64,000 nucleotides of DNA from Adineta vaga (taxonomy: Eukaryota > Rotifera). Both the position numbers and the translations under genes were made by a program. Below the pieces are notes generated by a model, which had not been told where the DNA came from, searched no databases, and was given only the letters and a program-made list of their open reading frames with translations. Below, in pieces: positions 11,784 through 23,189 of this stretch (position 1 is the first letter of the stretch; each line of letters begins with the position of its first letter). The DNA lies in assembly GCA_021613535.1 (NCBI GenBank), contig CP075493.1:10292001-10356000 (forward strand). Direction: 5' to 3'.

Positions 11784-14241
11784 TTTTCTAAATGATCGTT
11801 GTTTGATTCAAAATAATATGCTTTTATCAAGACAACTAATTTTCATGCGTTTTTTCTCTCGCGTCTCTCTCTCTCTCTCTCGTCTCGTTCTTCTTCTCTT
11901 TCTTCTCCTTTTTTCAAACTAAACAAAGCATTTCCCTTAGGCATCTAGTCGCAATGGTGATGATGATGAGTAGTACGTGGTAAAAAGAAGACGTTCGCTA
12001 CTAACCGGAAATACGTTTTTCTCCTTCTTCTTCTTCGTCTTCGTCTTCTTTTTTTTTGATTCTTCTTTAGTAATGTCAATATGTTGAAGAGAAGTACAGG
12101 GAGAAAGAGAGAAAGAGAGGAGAGAGAAAGGAGAAAGTGACGTACGACTCAACGTCTCTTGTCTATTGCACATGCGCACGCACTAATCAAACGAGTCTAA
12201 TTTATAGTCGTTGCGTTTTTGACGATACTTGGACATGGTGTACATACACATACACATATATACATAGAAAGAAAAAAAACCGAGAATATAAAGATAGAAG
12301 AAGAGCTCTCCAGGGTGCAGACAAACTTCTGATAAATTATTTCTTTCGGTCTTGTCTTTTTTTTTCAATAATATGAAACACACTAGTAACCAATCTCATA
12401 AGCAAATATAAATATAGTGGTACTCTCGGGCGAACAAGTCAAACAAGGAAGTTCTAATAAAAATATATAAGAGTTCAACAGCGTCAATCTACTTAGTATT
12501 AATACTTACAACATCAATCCGATCAAGGCAAGAACAAATTGGATACAAGAAAGAGAAATGTTTATATATAGAACTAACCTGTTCTTTTAGCAATTATATA
12601 TATATATTTCCTTCGAACTTCAGCCAAGACGATAGAGAAGAAAAATGTAATAGAAATAAATCTGAAATATACACTAGACATGTTTGGAATAATAATTTTT
12701 CTAGTATATATTGTCGATTAAATGAACGCATGATTTGTCATTTGATTAGAAGAGAGAGAGAGAGAATTCATCACTTACTAGTTCTATTCTGATGATCTAT
12801 TGAACTTTTATTAGTAGGGCAAAAGAGTATTTATATTATGTTTTGCATCTAATTCAACTTAAGATAATTTATTTGATAGAAATTCAATTGATTTTCAAAG
12901 ATATGATTACATAATTTGATACTAAATTAAGATAATTAAATAATCGAAAGAACTATTTTATTGCGTACGTGCTATGTTCATTATTGCCTATAATACATAC
13001 AGAAAATGAATGCTGCTTATGAATAGTCTATATATGTTAATAAACTACAAAATGAAATCAGGATATATTTTTTTGACCTTGAGATATAAATAACTTTTCT
13101 CGTGAAATCAATTAGTTTTAGAAGTATTAAAAGAAAAAAATATTGACTAAATGAAAAACAACGTTTGGTAAATGAAGCATTGACTTGGACATAAACATTG
13201 ATTTACAACAATCTTATCCGAAATACACCCGAAATGAGATTCAATTATAGATAGAAACAGTTGAAAACGACGATGATTTATTAGGGAAAGTGTTTAGACA
13301 GAGAATACTTAAAGCTTTCGTCCGGAAATGTTTTTTTGTCGGTGTTAAACAGTCACGAGAAGAATAAAATAACACTGTCTAGTGGCAAACGGACGTTAAC
13401 GAAGTATTCAATAGAAAAAGAAAACAAACTATATGTATAGATGAAATTCTAGAAGATCAATTCTGAGGACGATTGAAAAAAAATATTTTTCGGAAGCGAT
13501 CAAAGATTTCCTCTTGAATATCAATCTAGATCGGCTTCATCAAAACAGTATACTTCAGTATTTTCTTTTCTAACCTAAATATGGTGCCTCCAATTACTTA
13601 CCAAAATTGACAACTGTTGAAAAATATTTCTTTTCATTTTTTTCTTTCTATATTTTAATAAATCTCATGTCAATATATATATATATATACTTATCGATCG
13701 TATGAATACGATGAATTGTATTGATAGAAAGAAATACTACTCACGATATCGACATGCTGTAAGATGCGAGGTGAAGTATTGATACAGTTAATAAAATACT
13801 TAATAAATAATGAATTTTGATAGTTTTTTTGTTAAATGTTGATCGATAATAATTCGTTGAATACTTGTTATACAAAAATCCTTGTATTTAAGTATTTTTT
13901 TACTAACGTTTAATGGACTGTTATTGATTCTGACGCGTATATGTCTGGTTTTTGAGAATCTAGATGTCGCTAGTCAATAATCATCAACAACACGGCTTTC
14001 ATCATTGATTGATACATTTCATTTATAGATATGAATAAATATCGTTTCTCATCCTTTTCATCTTTGATTTCAATCATGAATTGTGTTATTTTCCGATTAT
14101 TCATTTATGTTATGAAATCATTGGATTTTCTATTTAACCAATAACTATTTCCCGAGAGAATATAATGAGATGAGAGGAGAGGACTCCGTCAAATCATTTC
14201 TGCTAGTACTACTAGTTGGCATTTCTCTGGATTATTTTTAG
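11784..14241. other. Non-coding, AT-rich, with simple repeats
   Basis: No exon was found. There are pyrimidine/purine runs near 11860-12130, a TA run near 12595-12608 and another near 13674-13690. Open frames in 11937-12383 are built from simple repeats and were not accepted. Confidence 0.5.
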
Positions 14242-16130
14242 ATGACTGAGTACGATTTAACCGCAAAATTAGGTCGTTATTTCGATCGTCATCTCGTTTT
14301 TCCATTATTAGAATTTTTAACCGAAAGAAACGTAAGAGAGATCTCTTCTGATTCTTTACTAAACTATTAATATAAACTGTTGTTTTTTTTCATTTTTAGA
14401 TCTTCGATGAAAAGGAAATTCTTCAAGCTAAATATGATCTGTTACAACATACGACTATGGTTGATTTTCAATTGGATATTCATAATAAACTTCATCCTGA
14501 TGGAGAAGAACCAAAAGGTAATTGTTATTATTAGAAGTTGTGTAAGTAAAGGAGGATATATTTTTTTGTTTCTTATAGAATTGATTGGAAAACGCGAAGA
14601 AATTGTATCTCGATTTACTGAACTTTCACAAGCTGTTCAACCATTATTGGATGCTGTTGTAACTGAAGATGCAGCTCGTCTAATTGAACATCAACGGTAA
14701 ACTCTCGTGCAAAAAGGATTCTTATTTTTTATAAATCTATGATTACTTTCTTTAGTAATAGTGATTCAATGCTTGCATTGAACTTCTTACAAAAGAATTT
14801 TGATGTAAGTAGACCAACAACAGTTTTAACTAAGAGATTTTATTCGTTGATATGTATTACCATTTCTTTTCTCTCGTAGATTGAACGAAGTATGGTGGAT
14901 GGTCTCTATAATTTTGCTCGTTATGTTTACGATTGTGGTGATTATTCTCGAGCAGCAACCAATTTAGGTCTCTATCGTGCTCTTGTAAGTAATCGATCAA
15001 TTGATAAATCGATCTTTTCTTTGACAATTGAAAATTTAGGTACCCAATAGTGATAAAAACATGATGTCATGTCTATGGGGTAAATTAGCATCTGAAATCT
15101 TAATGCAACGTTGGGATGATGCATATGATGATTTAAATCAATTAAAAGAAGCCATTGAAACGAATAGTACCCGTTCACCATTAGATTTATTACATCAACG
15201 TACATGGTTTATTCATTGGTCATTATTCGTCTATTTTAATCATCCAAGAGGACGTGATGATCTCGTTCAGTTATTTCTCGGCTCATCAACACCAGCAGCT
15301 AATCAATCAAATGTTTATTTAAATACATTACAAACAGCATCACCTCATCTATTACGTTATTTAGCTGCAGCTGTTATTATCAATCCACGAAAGAAAAATG
15401 AAAGAACATTAAAAGAACTTATTAAAGTCATTCAACAGGTTAGAAAATCTCTCGTATAAAACTTTAGAGTTGTAATTACTGATTTTCCTTTTATCCGATT
15501 AGGAATCTTATGCATTCCGTGATCCAATTACGGAATTTCTCGAATGTCTTTACGTTCATTTTGATTTCGATGGGGCACAAAAGAAATTACGTGATTGTAC
15601 AGTCGTACTCAATAACGATTTCTTTTTGATTGGTTGTGCTGATGAATTCATGGAAAATGCACGTTTATTAATATTCGAAACATTCTGTCGTATTCATCAT
15701 TGTATTACCATTGAGTAAGATCTCATTTATTTTTCGAACGAAAGTTTAATGCATGCTGTTTTTATTTTTTGTATTTAGTATGTTAGCAGAAAAATTAAAT
15801 ATGGGAACAGAAGAAGCTGAACGTTGGATTGTGAATTTAATTCGTAATGCCAGTTTAGATGCAAAGATTGATTCTCAAAAAGGTGTGGTTGTAATGGGCT
15901 CACAAGTTTTATCACCCTATCAAACAGTTATTGAAAAAACAAAGAATTTATTCAATCGAACACAAATGTTAGCACATAATAGTGACAAGAAACGAGATAC
16001 AAATGTAACGAATGAATCATCTGTTTTGTTTTCGAAAATATTTCAATTCTATTTGTTTTAGGCTAGTTGGAATCATTATCAAGCTCAACAATCACAAGCA
16101 AGTACCACACTTGCTCCACTAGTCGAATGA
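14242..16130 (+). CDS. EIF3E: Eukaryotic translation initiation factor 3 subunit E (Int-6 homologue)
   Basis: Nine exons (14242-14331, 14400-14517, 14579-14696, 14756-14804, 14880-14984, 15040-15438, 15503-15714, 15779-16004, 16062-16130) join in phase to about 461 residues; human eIF3e has 445. It is a PCI-domain subunit of the eIF3 complex, which helps load the 40S ribosome on mRNA. Family hallmarks appear in order: [20 protein letters not shown] at the start, [52 protein letters not shown], the PCI region [12 protein letters not shown] and [14 protein letters not shown], and [12 protein letters not shown] near the end. The ATG follows directly after an acceptor-like ATTATTTTTAG, which hints at a 5' splice event right at the start codon. 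It is the first gene of a tight plus-strand series. Confidence 0.97.
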
Positions 16131-16450
16131 AAACAGAAGATTTTAGTATCGTTATTAGAAATATCAAAAGATTTATTTTTGAAACACCGATTAAAAGAAT
16201 AAAAAAAAGAGAATTTACGTTCAACTTTTGCATTGTTTTATTGCTTGGATGAAGTAAAGTTCAGATGAACTCAACTAGAATAGACGAGCTTAATTGGAGG
16301 AAACTATTCTTAACAAAAAAAACAAGTACTTTAACATGAACAAAGATTTCCTCATTAATATGAAGAGAGTTCCGATAAACAAAGGTTATCTACAAGAACT
16401 ATCCCTTCCTTTTTTTGTGTTTTAGATTGTAAATGTATATTTAATGAACT
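16131..16450 (+). promoter_or_regulatory. Intercistronic spacer with acceptor-like site before TMEM120
   Basis: 320 bp between the eIF3e stop and the TMEM120 ATG. A T-rich tract ends in GTTTTAG at 16420-16425, 25 bp before the ATG, and looks like a trans-splice or 5'-UTR acceptor. No polyadenylation signal was pinned down. Confidence 0.4.
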
Positions 16451-18208
16451 ATGACAAGTGATACTGTATTTGTTCATGAAGATGAAAAGAATCTTCAACT
16501 ATTAACACGACATTTCGATGTTGTTCATTCCGAAGAAGATGATGAAGAAAATCAAATTCGATTATCAACGTCTATTTCAGTTGAACAGTTACCCTCCTCA
16601 GCATCATCGATTCCTCCTTCTCCTCCTCCTCAACCACCGGTGCCAAAAATCGATTCATTTGATGATAAATCGTTAAACAAATTATATGATGATTGGCTAG
16701 CTCTAGATGCTGAATTACGTTTATTTGAACCGAAACATAAAGAATATGTTGTGAAATTGGATGAAGTTGAATCATTAAAAACAAAATATCGAGCAGATTT
16801 TGATAAATATCACAAAAAACTCAATCTACTACAAAAAGATATTAATCAATTGAGAAAAGTCTATACTAAAAAAGGTAATCAACAGAATTAGTTCTTTCAC
16901 GAGAGTTTCTATGTATTTGTCTTTAGAAGAAGAAGAAGAAGCTAAAAAGAAGAATACATCTAATTCAATCAATATAAAAAATTCTCAATCAACAACAAAT
17001 CTTGATACAAAAATATCTTCATCTGAAGATTCGTCACGTCCACTAACATCTGTTAATTCTTCTCCATCATTAGATAAAATCGTTGGAACATTATCATCTC
17101 TCGAACGATTAAATATCATATCTGAACAAGTAAATACGAATTCATTATATCTTTCACGAGTATCAACAACATTACCACGTAAAGATCCATATTTAAAAGT
17201 GATTCTCGGCGGTGTTGATGTTTCAATATTAAATAAAGCAGATAAATGGACATATAAACAAGAATATGAAAAATTTAAATTTATTATCACATGTATTGCA
17301 CTTGTATCATCATTAGTCATTTGGTCCTTAACAGCACGTTATCGAGCATTTGATGCATTATTTCATTTTTTACTTGTCTGGTATTATTGTACATTGACAA
17401 TACGAGAATCGATTTTAATTGTCAATGGATCCAATATCAATCGTAAGTTTAGTTGTTGTTTTTCTATTTGAAAACGTTCGATATGGTTTTTTTTTGCATT
17501 TAGCTTGGTGGAGAGCTCATCATTTTATTGCAACTGTTGCTACAGGCATTTTATTAACCTGGCCAGAATCTCGATCTTATCATACATTCCGTACACAATT
17601 CTTTGTCTTTTCGTTTTATTTAAGTTTTGTACAAGTAAATCAATTCGAAATATGAAACTTATCTCATTAATTCTTTTGTTTTTTTATAATAGCTTCTTCA
17701 GTTTTATTATCAACGTGGTTGTCTCTATCGATTACGAGCTTTAGGTGAAACACATGATATGGAAATTACAATTGAAGGTTTTCAACGATGGATGTTTCGT
17801 AAGTTTCTTAGGACGTATTTGACTAAACTTTTCGCTTTGTTATTCTCAGGTGGTTTATCATTTCTGGTACCATTTCTGCTCGTCGGTTATCTATTTCAAT
17901 TATATAATGCATATACTTTATGGCAATTATCTTATGATTCTACGACACATGAATGGCAAGTGATGGTCTTATCGATAATATTTTTCTTTCTTTTTCTTGG
18001 AAATATCTTAACAACATTGAGTGTTTTACGTGAGAAATTACGCGAGAAAACACCACCATCACTATTAAAACAGAAATATCAAAGTTTGAAAACATTTTTA
18101 TCAACAAATTATCATCGTCGTTCGCGATCATTCCATCAATTCGGACAAAGACAACGACAACAGCAAGAATGTACCGGATCTACGTATTTATCTGCGAAAG
18201 AAGATTAA
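16451..18208 (+). CDS. TMEM120: TMEM120 / TACAN family membrane protein
   Basis: Five exons (16451-16874, 16927-17442, 17504-17634, 17693-17798, 17850-18208) join in phase to about 511 residues, against about 343 in mammals. TMEM120 proteins are six-helix membrane proteins of the nuclear envelope and ER with an N-terminal coiled coil; TACAN was proposed as a mechanosensitive channel, and its fold resembles ELOVL elongases. Visible: an acidic, Ser/Pro-rich N-terminus, the coiled coil LYDDWLALDAELRLFEPKHK and following heptads, then six hydrophobic spans. Family-typical pieces are WWRAHHFIATVATGILLTWP, FYYQRGCLYRLRALGE and LVPFLLVGYLFQLYNAYTLW. The extra length lies mainly at the N-terminus and in a Ser/Asn/Glu-rich insert (16927 to about 17160) between the coiled coil and the first helix. 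The ending KED is hydrophilic. A or B subtype cannot be assigned in an invertebrate. Confidence 0.94.
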
Positions 18209-18301
18209 CTGTATTTTGTTTTGTCTTAAAAAAAGAAAAAACATGCAAAGAAACTCACCGATTGAAATAAAATAAGACATCTCTGATTTTTCTTTTTGAA
18301 G

Positions 18302-18771
18302 ATGAAATTATCAGTTTTTCTACTGAAACAAGTCTCACAATTTCGATTTACGAATTATGTACCAACGCGACGTATTCCTGGCAATATCTTACTTGGGTAG
18401 GAGATGAAATTTGATGAAGAACAAAAAAGCAAATTGACTTTCTTTTTTTTGTTAAAGAAAACATCGTGTTCGACGAACGTTAAGTCAAGGTGAAAGACGT
18501 GATATGCAACAACGTATTGAAATTGAATTAGAAAATATGGCACATCTCAGTCGACCATATCTTACTGAAGTAAAAACAAATGATGAAGAAATTTTGATAC
18601 GAATGAATTTGATTTTAGGAAGAAGATAATTTGTATGAACGTGATCCTGTTCGTCGTGAACGAGAAGAAAAGGAGATGGCTCTAAAACGGCGACAAGAAG
18701 AAATACCCGAACATATTTATTTAAAGCGTGATTTGTTAGATCGTGTTGCGTGGTATAAAAAATGGGAATAA
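18302..18771 (+). CDS. MRPL57: Mitochondrial large-subunit ribosomal protein mL63 (MRPL57 / MRP63)
   Basis: Three exons (18302-18396, 18458-18569, 18619-18771) give 119 residues; human mL63 has 102. It is an animal-specific protein of the mitochondrial 39S subunit. Matches to the family are the RRIPGNILLGKHR block, the helix MQQRIEIELENMAHLSRPYL with its conserved SxPYxT end, a charged helix rich in Arg and Glu, and a C-terminal WYKKW. The N-terminus MKLSVFLLKQVSQFRF is suited to mitochondrial import. The start codon follows immediately after TTTCTTTTTGAAG, an acceptor-like site, only 93 bp after the TMEM120 stop, so trans-splicing from a polycistronic precursor is likely. No in-frame upstream ATG competes. 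Confidence 0.9.
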
Positions 18772-18863
18772 ACTTGTTTTTCTTTTGTTTGTCTTCACAA
18801 ATCAATCCGATTTTGTAGTATTTTTGCGTATTGTAGATCGTTTGATAAACTCAGTTTTAGTTC

Positions 18864-19722
18864 ATGTCGAGCGAAGAAGAAGATGAATCAGTAATTGGTA
18901 CGAAAGAATAGTGAGTAATGAAAAGATCAAGTGTATCTTTCGAATCATTCAGTGGGTTGTTTGATTTAGTTGGGATACATTGTATGAAGGTGAATTGAAT
19001 AATTTCAATGAATTTGGTGATGAAGGAGAAATTTGGTAAAGAAAATTGAAGTTTTGTTGAGATTTTTTACACGAAATATTTCAGGTTTGGCAAAGGTATT
19101 CTAAGTAAACTTGTTGAAACTGTCTTTCAAATTGTACCTGAAAAAGAAACAACAACGATTCTAGATATTGGCACAGGTTAGTTCATACTCTTTCTTTTCA
19201 ATCTAAATAGGACAACTGTTTAGGTAATGGTCATGTTATTCAACGATTATTACGTCGTGGTTATGTTCATCTAACTGGTATTGATTATTCAGAAAAATCC
19301 ATTGAATTAGCACGAACACAAATTGGATCAAATGTTAAATTTCAAGTGGTAGATATGACTGCATCGGATACATCCGCACTTGATCATTTTGATATTGGAA
19401 TTGATAAAGGAACATTAGATGCGATATTATTATGTTCATCTGATCAACGAAAAAGTAAATGTCAAGCTTATGTTGAAACAGTTCATCGACATATAAAAAA
19501 TCTCTTATTTCTTGTTTCGTGTAATTGGACACGAACTGAATTATTGGAATTTTTTCAACCGAGTAAGATTATTCTCTTGGATAATTTGAGAAACGAATAA
19601 AATCTTTCGTTTTCTTTTTTATAGAATTTTCATTAGAACGTGAAATTGAAACACCAACAATGCAGTTTGGTGGACGACAGGGCAAAACAGTAACTTTTCT
19701 TGTGTTAAAAAGAAACGATTGA
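18864..19722 (+). CDS. EEF1AKMT2: eEF1A lysine methyltransferase 2 (METTL10-type)
   Basis: Five exons (18864-18910, 18970-19035, 19085-19176, 19224-19562, 19625-19722) join in phase to 213 residues, close to yeast Efm4 and a little shorter than human METTL10. The enzyme uses S-adenosylmethionine to methylate a lysine of translation elongation factor eEF1A. Visible: the family N-terminus YWDTLYEGELNNFNEFGDEG then EIWFG, motif I ILDIGTGNGHV (SAM binding), the acidic residue ending strand 2 in LTGIDYSEKS, the motif near DIGIDKGTLDAI, and a C-terminal GKTVTFLVLK strand. All SAM-binding motifs look intact. It starts 92 bp after mL63, and its ATG is 3 bases after an acceptor-like CAGTTTTAG. Its functional neighbour eIF3e is also a translation factor. 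Confidence 0.94.
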
Positions 19723-20136
19723 TTTACTGTGATATATAAAATTTAATAAATACATTTATTTAAAAACGAGTATTTGTTGAGATTAAAATCTACGTTCGAA
19801 CCAGTTTGATAGGATCAATGTATAAATAATTAAATTATAAATTATAAAAATGCGAGATGAATCGAAAAGTTCTTCTCTCCATAAATTCATTCTTGACGAT
19901 GTTATTTAATTAAAACCTTTTCTGCCTTTAAAAGACACGTTTTTCTTTATTCTGTCAGAGCCCTACATTCCTTTGACTGTGGCAACATTATATCATCATA
20001 AGAAGACGAAACAATTAATTGTACTGACGGACGTTTTTCTTTTCTGTCGAGATGAACAAAGGAAAAATAAATACCTCTACTTTTCGATCTTTATATAGTT
20101 ACGAGCTCGTATAACATTCTTCATAATATACAAATC
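19723..20136. other. Intergenic spacer, AT-rich
   Basis: About 410 bp. AATAAA-type signals follow the methyltransferase stop near 19743-19748. A TATATAG at about 20093-20099 lies 40 bp before the next ATG and could be a TATA box. Confidence 0.4.
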
Positions 20137-20374
20137 ATGAAAGTAATCTTATTCGTTTTTCTTCTGATAATCTCTATCACATGCTTCGTACAATCAATTT
20201 CATTAAAATTCGATAAAACAACAAGGTAACACTTATAAAGAAAGTTCTTTCTCATGTATTACGTAGATTTTATATATATATCTGTTTAGAAATGCTTCAC
20301 GATTTGGTCCAATAGATGAAGATGGTTTTGATGAAACTATCTGGGGTACACCAGAACGTAATATACCTAAATAA
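20137..20374 (+). CDS. Small secreted peptide precursor, 57 residues
   Basis: Two exons (20137-20225, 20290-20374) join in phase at an Arg codon. The first 20 or so residues are a clear signal peptide: MKVILFVFLLIISITCFVQS, with a small residue and Ser near the likely cleavage site. The mature part is about 36 residues, rich in charged residues, containing SRFGPIDEDGFDETIWGTPE and ending NIPK. There are no cysteines and no dibasic pairs, so disulfide toxin or classical neuropeptide processing is not supported. The intron splits signal from mature peptide, which is common for secreted peptides. No homologue was recognised. It could be a bioactive peptide, an extracellular structural peptide or a short inhibitor; the sequence does not decide. 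Confidence 0.7.
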
Positions 20375-20611
20375 AATAATCGACGATTTATTTGTTACTG
20401 TCATGATAGTTTGAATGACGATGTTCAGATCCTCTTTGTATATAATTCTTGATAAATTTAAATAAAATATATGTCTATGTCACAATCTTATTTTATTATC
20501 ACTTTACAACTAAGAAAATACAACATTTAATAGAACAATTGTGTCATGCTTGAATATCATATTATATGTGTACTAAATTCTTTGGAATTGTTTTGGTTTT
20601 TTTTAGACAAA

Positions 20612-21691
20612 TTACATTAATATAATTGGATCTGAGAAAGAAGTATATTCTAAAAGTAAACTTTCAATTCGTTTTTCTTTTTCAATATTAATATTGATTG
20701 AATAGGAGATTCGTTGATGTTTTTTATGATGTTTTGAATAACCCAAACAAACACGAATTCTTTTATAAATCTGTGGTGTGACATAAAGTGATGATAAACT
20801 AATAAATAAAAATGATATGGACATAATCATTGAACAAATTCGATAAGCAAGCCAATGTAAATGTCCAGTTGTTATAAAGATAATAAAGAATAAACTTGGA
20901 GGTATACCTAATGTCCAAAGAAATATCATTACTGTACAAATTCGTTTGATGACACTTGCATCACGTTTATTTTGTCGTCGAAGTTTTGTTGTTGTCATTA
21001 ATGATTGTTTTCGTTTATGTCGAATATCATGAATAATTCGAAAATAGATAAAACTCAAACAACATAATGGTAACAAATAAACTATGAGTGTTAAAAATGT
21101 AAAAGCACGTATATTCGTAAAGGCAATTCCACAACTAAAATCTTCTGATAAATAAACAATAAATGATGTTGAATTTTGATTGGCAAATAATATTGGTAGA
21201 ACAAGTAGAAATGATAGTATCCATTGAATGAAAATATAATAGGAAAATGTTGAAGTTGTTCGAAGTTGTTTATGTTTATGATAGACAATCCGAAAAAGTC
21301 GATAAGCAGCTTGTAAAACATATGATAAGTAAATTGATGTGATAAAAACAATAGTAAGATAACCACGAGCATGACAATTCCAAAGAATAATTGCTTTTAT
21401 TTGAATGATATTTTGATCACCAGCAATATATGCTATAGTCATTAAACCCAATGTAATACATGATGCAATGATAGTTAAACTTGTATTACATGTGAGAACT
21501 AGAGAAACATGAAAAGATTTTCTCGATTTTCTCTTCGAAAAATAAATAATAATAACATAAACAATGACCGATAGGGAAATAATTATAGCAATGATAACAT
21601 TGATTAATGTCCATATACTAGTTAATGTTTTTAAAACGAATCGATCATTTGAATTGCTATAATTCTCACTTTTGTAGAGTTCACTATTCAT
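20612..21691 (-). CDS. Divergent rhodopsin-like G-protein-coupled receptor, intronless
   Basis: A single open frame of 359 residues. Seven hydrophobic spans can be placed: about 25-52, 62-88, 105-130, 150-170, 195-220, 253-278 and 288-310. The N-terminus carries NYSN and lies outside. A cysteine at the top of helix 3 (LWNCHARGY) and one in the second extracellular loop (DFSCGIAF) can form the usual disulfide. The third inner loop is basic (RRQNKRDASVIKRI). Helix 6 has FLWTLGIPPSLFF. The normal DRY motif after helix 3 is replaced by AYRLFR, and NPxxY in helix 7 by YVTPQIY. It is probably a neuropeptide or chemosensory receptor of an expanded lineage-specific family; the ligand is unknown. Lack of introns contrasts with neighbouring genes and fits retro-duplicated GPCR families. 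Confidence 0.85.
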   Translation of the reverse strand: MNSELYKSENYSNSNDRFVLKTLTSIWTLINVIIAIIISLSVIVYVIIIYFSKRKSRKSFHVSLVLTCNTSLTIIASCITLGLMTIAYIAGDQNIIQIKAIILWNCHARGYLTIVFITSIYLSYVLQAAYRLFRIVYHKHKQLRTTSTFSYYIFIQWILSFLLVLPILFANQNSTSFIVYLSEDFSCGIAFTNIRAFTFLTLIVYLLPLCCLSFIYFRIIHDIRHKRKQSLMTTTKLRRQNKRDASVIKRICTVMIFLWTLGIPPSLFFIIFITTGHLHWLAYRICSMIMSISFLFISLSSLYVTPQIYKRIRVCLGYSKHHKKHQRISYSININIEKEKRIESLLLEYTSFSDPIILM

Positions 21692-23189
21692 GATAATTGT
21701 TGTGTTGAATTATCGGAAGAAATGAATTTCCATGTTGTACTAAGAAATACATTATACGATGCAAAGACAAAAAGAAGACATCTAGCAGTTCAAGCACGAA
21801 CAACATAATTATTCTTGTATTTTACTAATATTAATCTGAAAATGATTTCATTTGTCATTACTATTAAACATCTTGTGGAAAACAAATTGTTTTACTCGAT
21901 GATATAGTTCTCAAATTTATACGAATCCTTTCAGCTAGACACTCAATATCTAATTTATTTGGTATTTTAAATAATTAGCACTTGTCTATCAGAATTATCA
22001 TTCTTATATTAATCTTCAGATCATTACAACATACTATACAGTATATCTAAATAGATCCAATTTTCGCTCTAGACAAAAACAAAGCAAGAACCGGTTTCAA
22101 TCGTTTATTAAAACACAAGAAAATATCTCTTGATATTTGTATCTTGAGAGATTTTTAATCACATATTATATTTTTTTAGACGATTAATATAAGTTTGAAT
22201 TCTCAAGGATATCGATGATCATCATAGTTATCAAAAATAGATGAACATTTGATTGAAAAGGATGACGCGTGATTTTCAAGGTCAAATTTGATTGATTTTG
22301 TTTAAATTATAATGTAAATCAATTTGACACATTTAATTTTGAACTCATTCATACTCGTCACTTATTTCTTTCTTTCTTTTTTTCTTCTTCTCTCTTCATT
22401 CATTCTAAGTAGTACTAGAGTTCATATTGATCAAACAATACATGTAAAACATTGAATTCTTCAAACGAACTTAAGTAAATGGAATATATTAGTGAAAAAA
22501 TATTGTTGGTATTTTTCTTTTTTGTCTCATTGAAATCAACATCGTTATTATCTTAATCATCAAATCACGTGTGCTCGGTCATCTAGTATATGATAGTTCA
22601 TTGAACGACAAACAGAGATCGCTAGATATATGTATCAATGCGAAGTGATCACTTATTTTCACATCTTCAATTCAATGGTTAATGAAAAAAACATACCGTG
22701 AACTTTTCTTTTCTTCCGTTCAACCGATTATCAACATACCTTTCTTTTCTCTCTTCTCGCTTTCTCTTCTTTTGTCTTTACATTGTTAACTATTCGACCA
22801 AGATGAACTGAACATATTCTTCATTTTTTGTCGACAAAATCGAAAAAAATCATTGATATTAACACGTAGAACTCTATGGTAAGGGTTTTTTCAAATACAA
22901 TTCATTCGATTATTTGATATATGATAAAATTAGATTTTCGTTGTTAAACAGATGAAAAGAGATTATATATATATGAAGTGTTTGTGAGGAGGATGAATAA
23001 GATCAATATTCTTCTTTTTCTTATCGTATTTGTTAGTTCTTATTGTAATCGATATTTGAACATGTCTTCTTTTCGAACGTGCAAAACAGAACAGTACGTG
23101 CTGTTTATTTGTCTTCGTTCTATTTGTTCAATTTCTCGTTCATACATTTCTTTTTCACGACATTTTTCTAGATTGAAAATCATAACAAT
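21692..23189. other. Intergenic, divergent promoter region of the GPCR and ZO-1 genes
   Basis: About 1.5 kb of AT-rich DNA without a supported exon. A TTTTTCTAG just before the ZO-1 ATG (about 23163-23171) suggests a 5'-UTR intron whose upstream part lies here. Confidence 0.45.
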
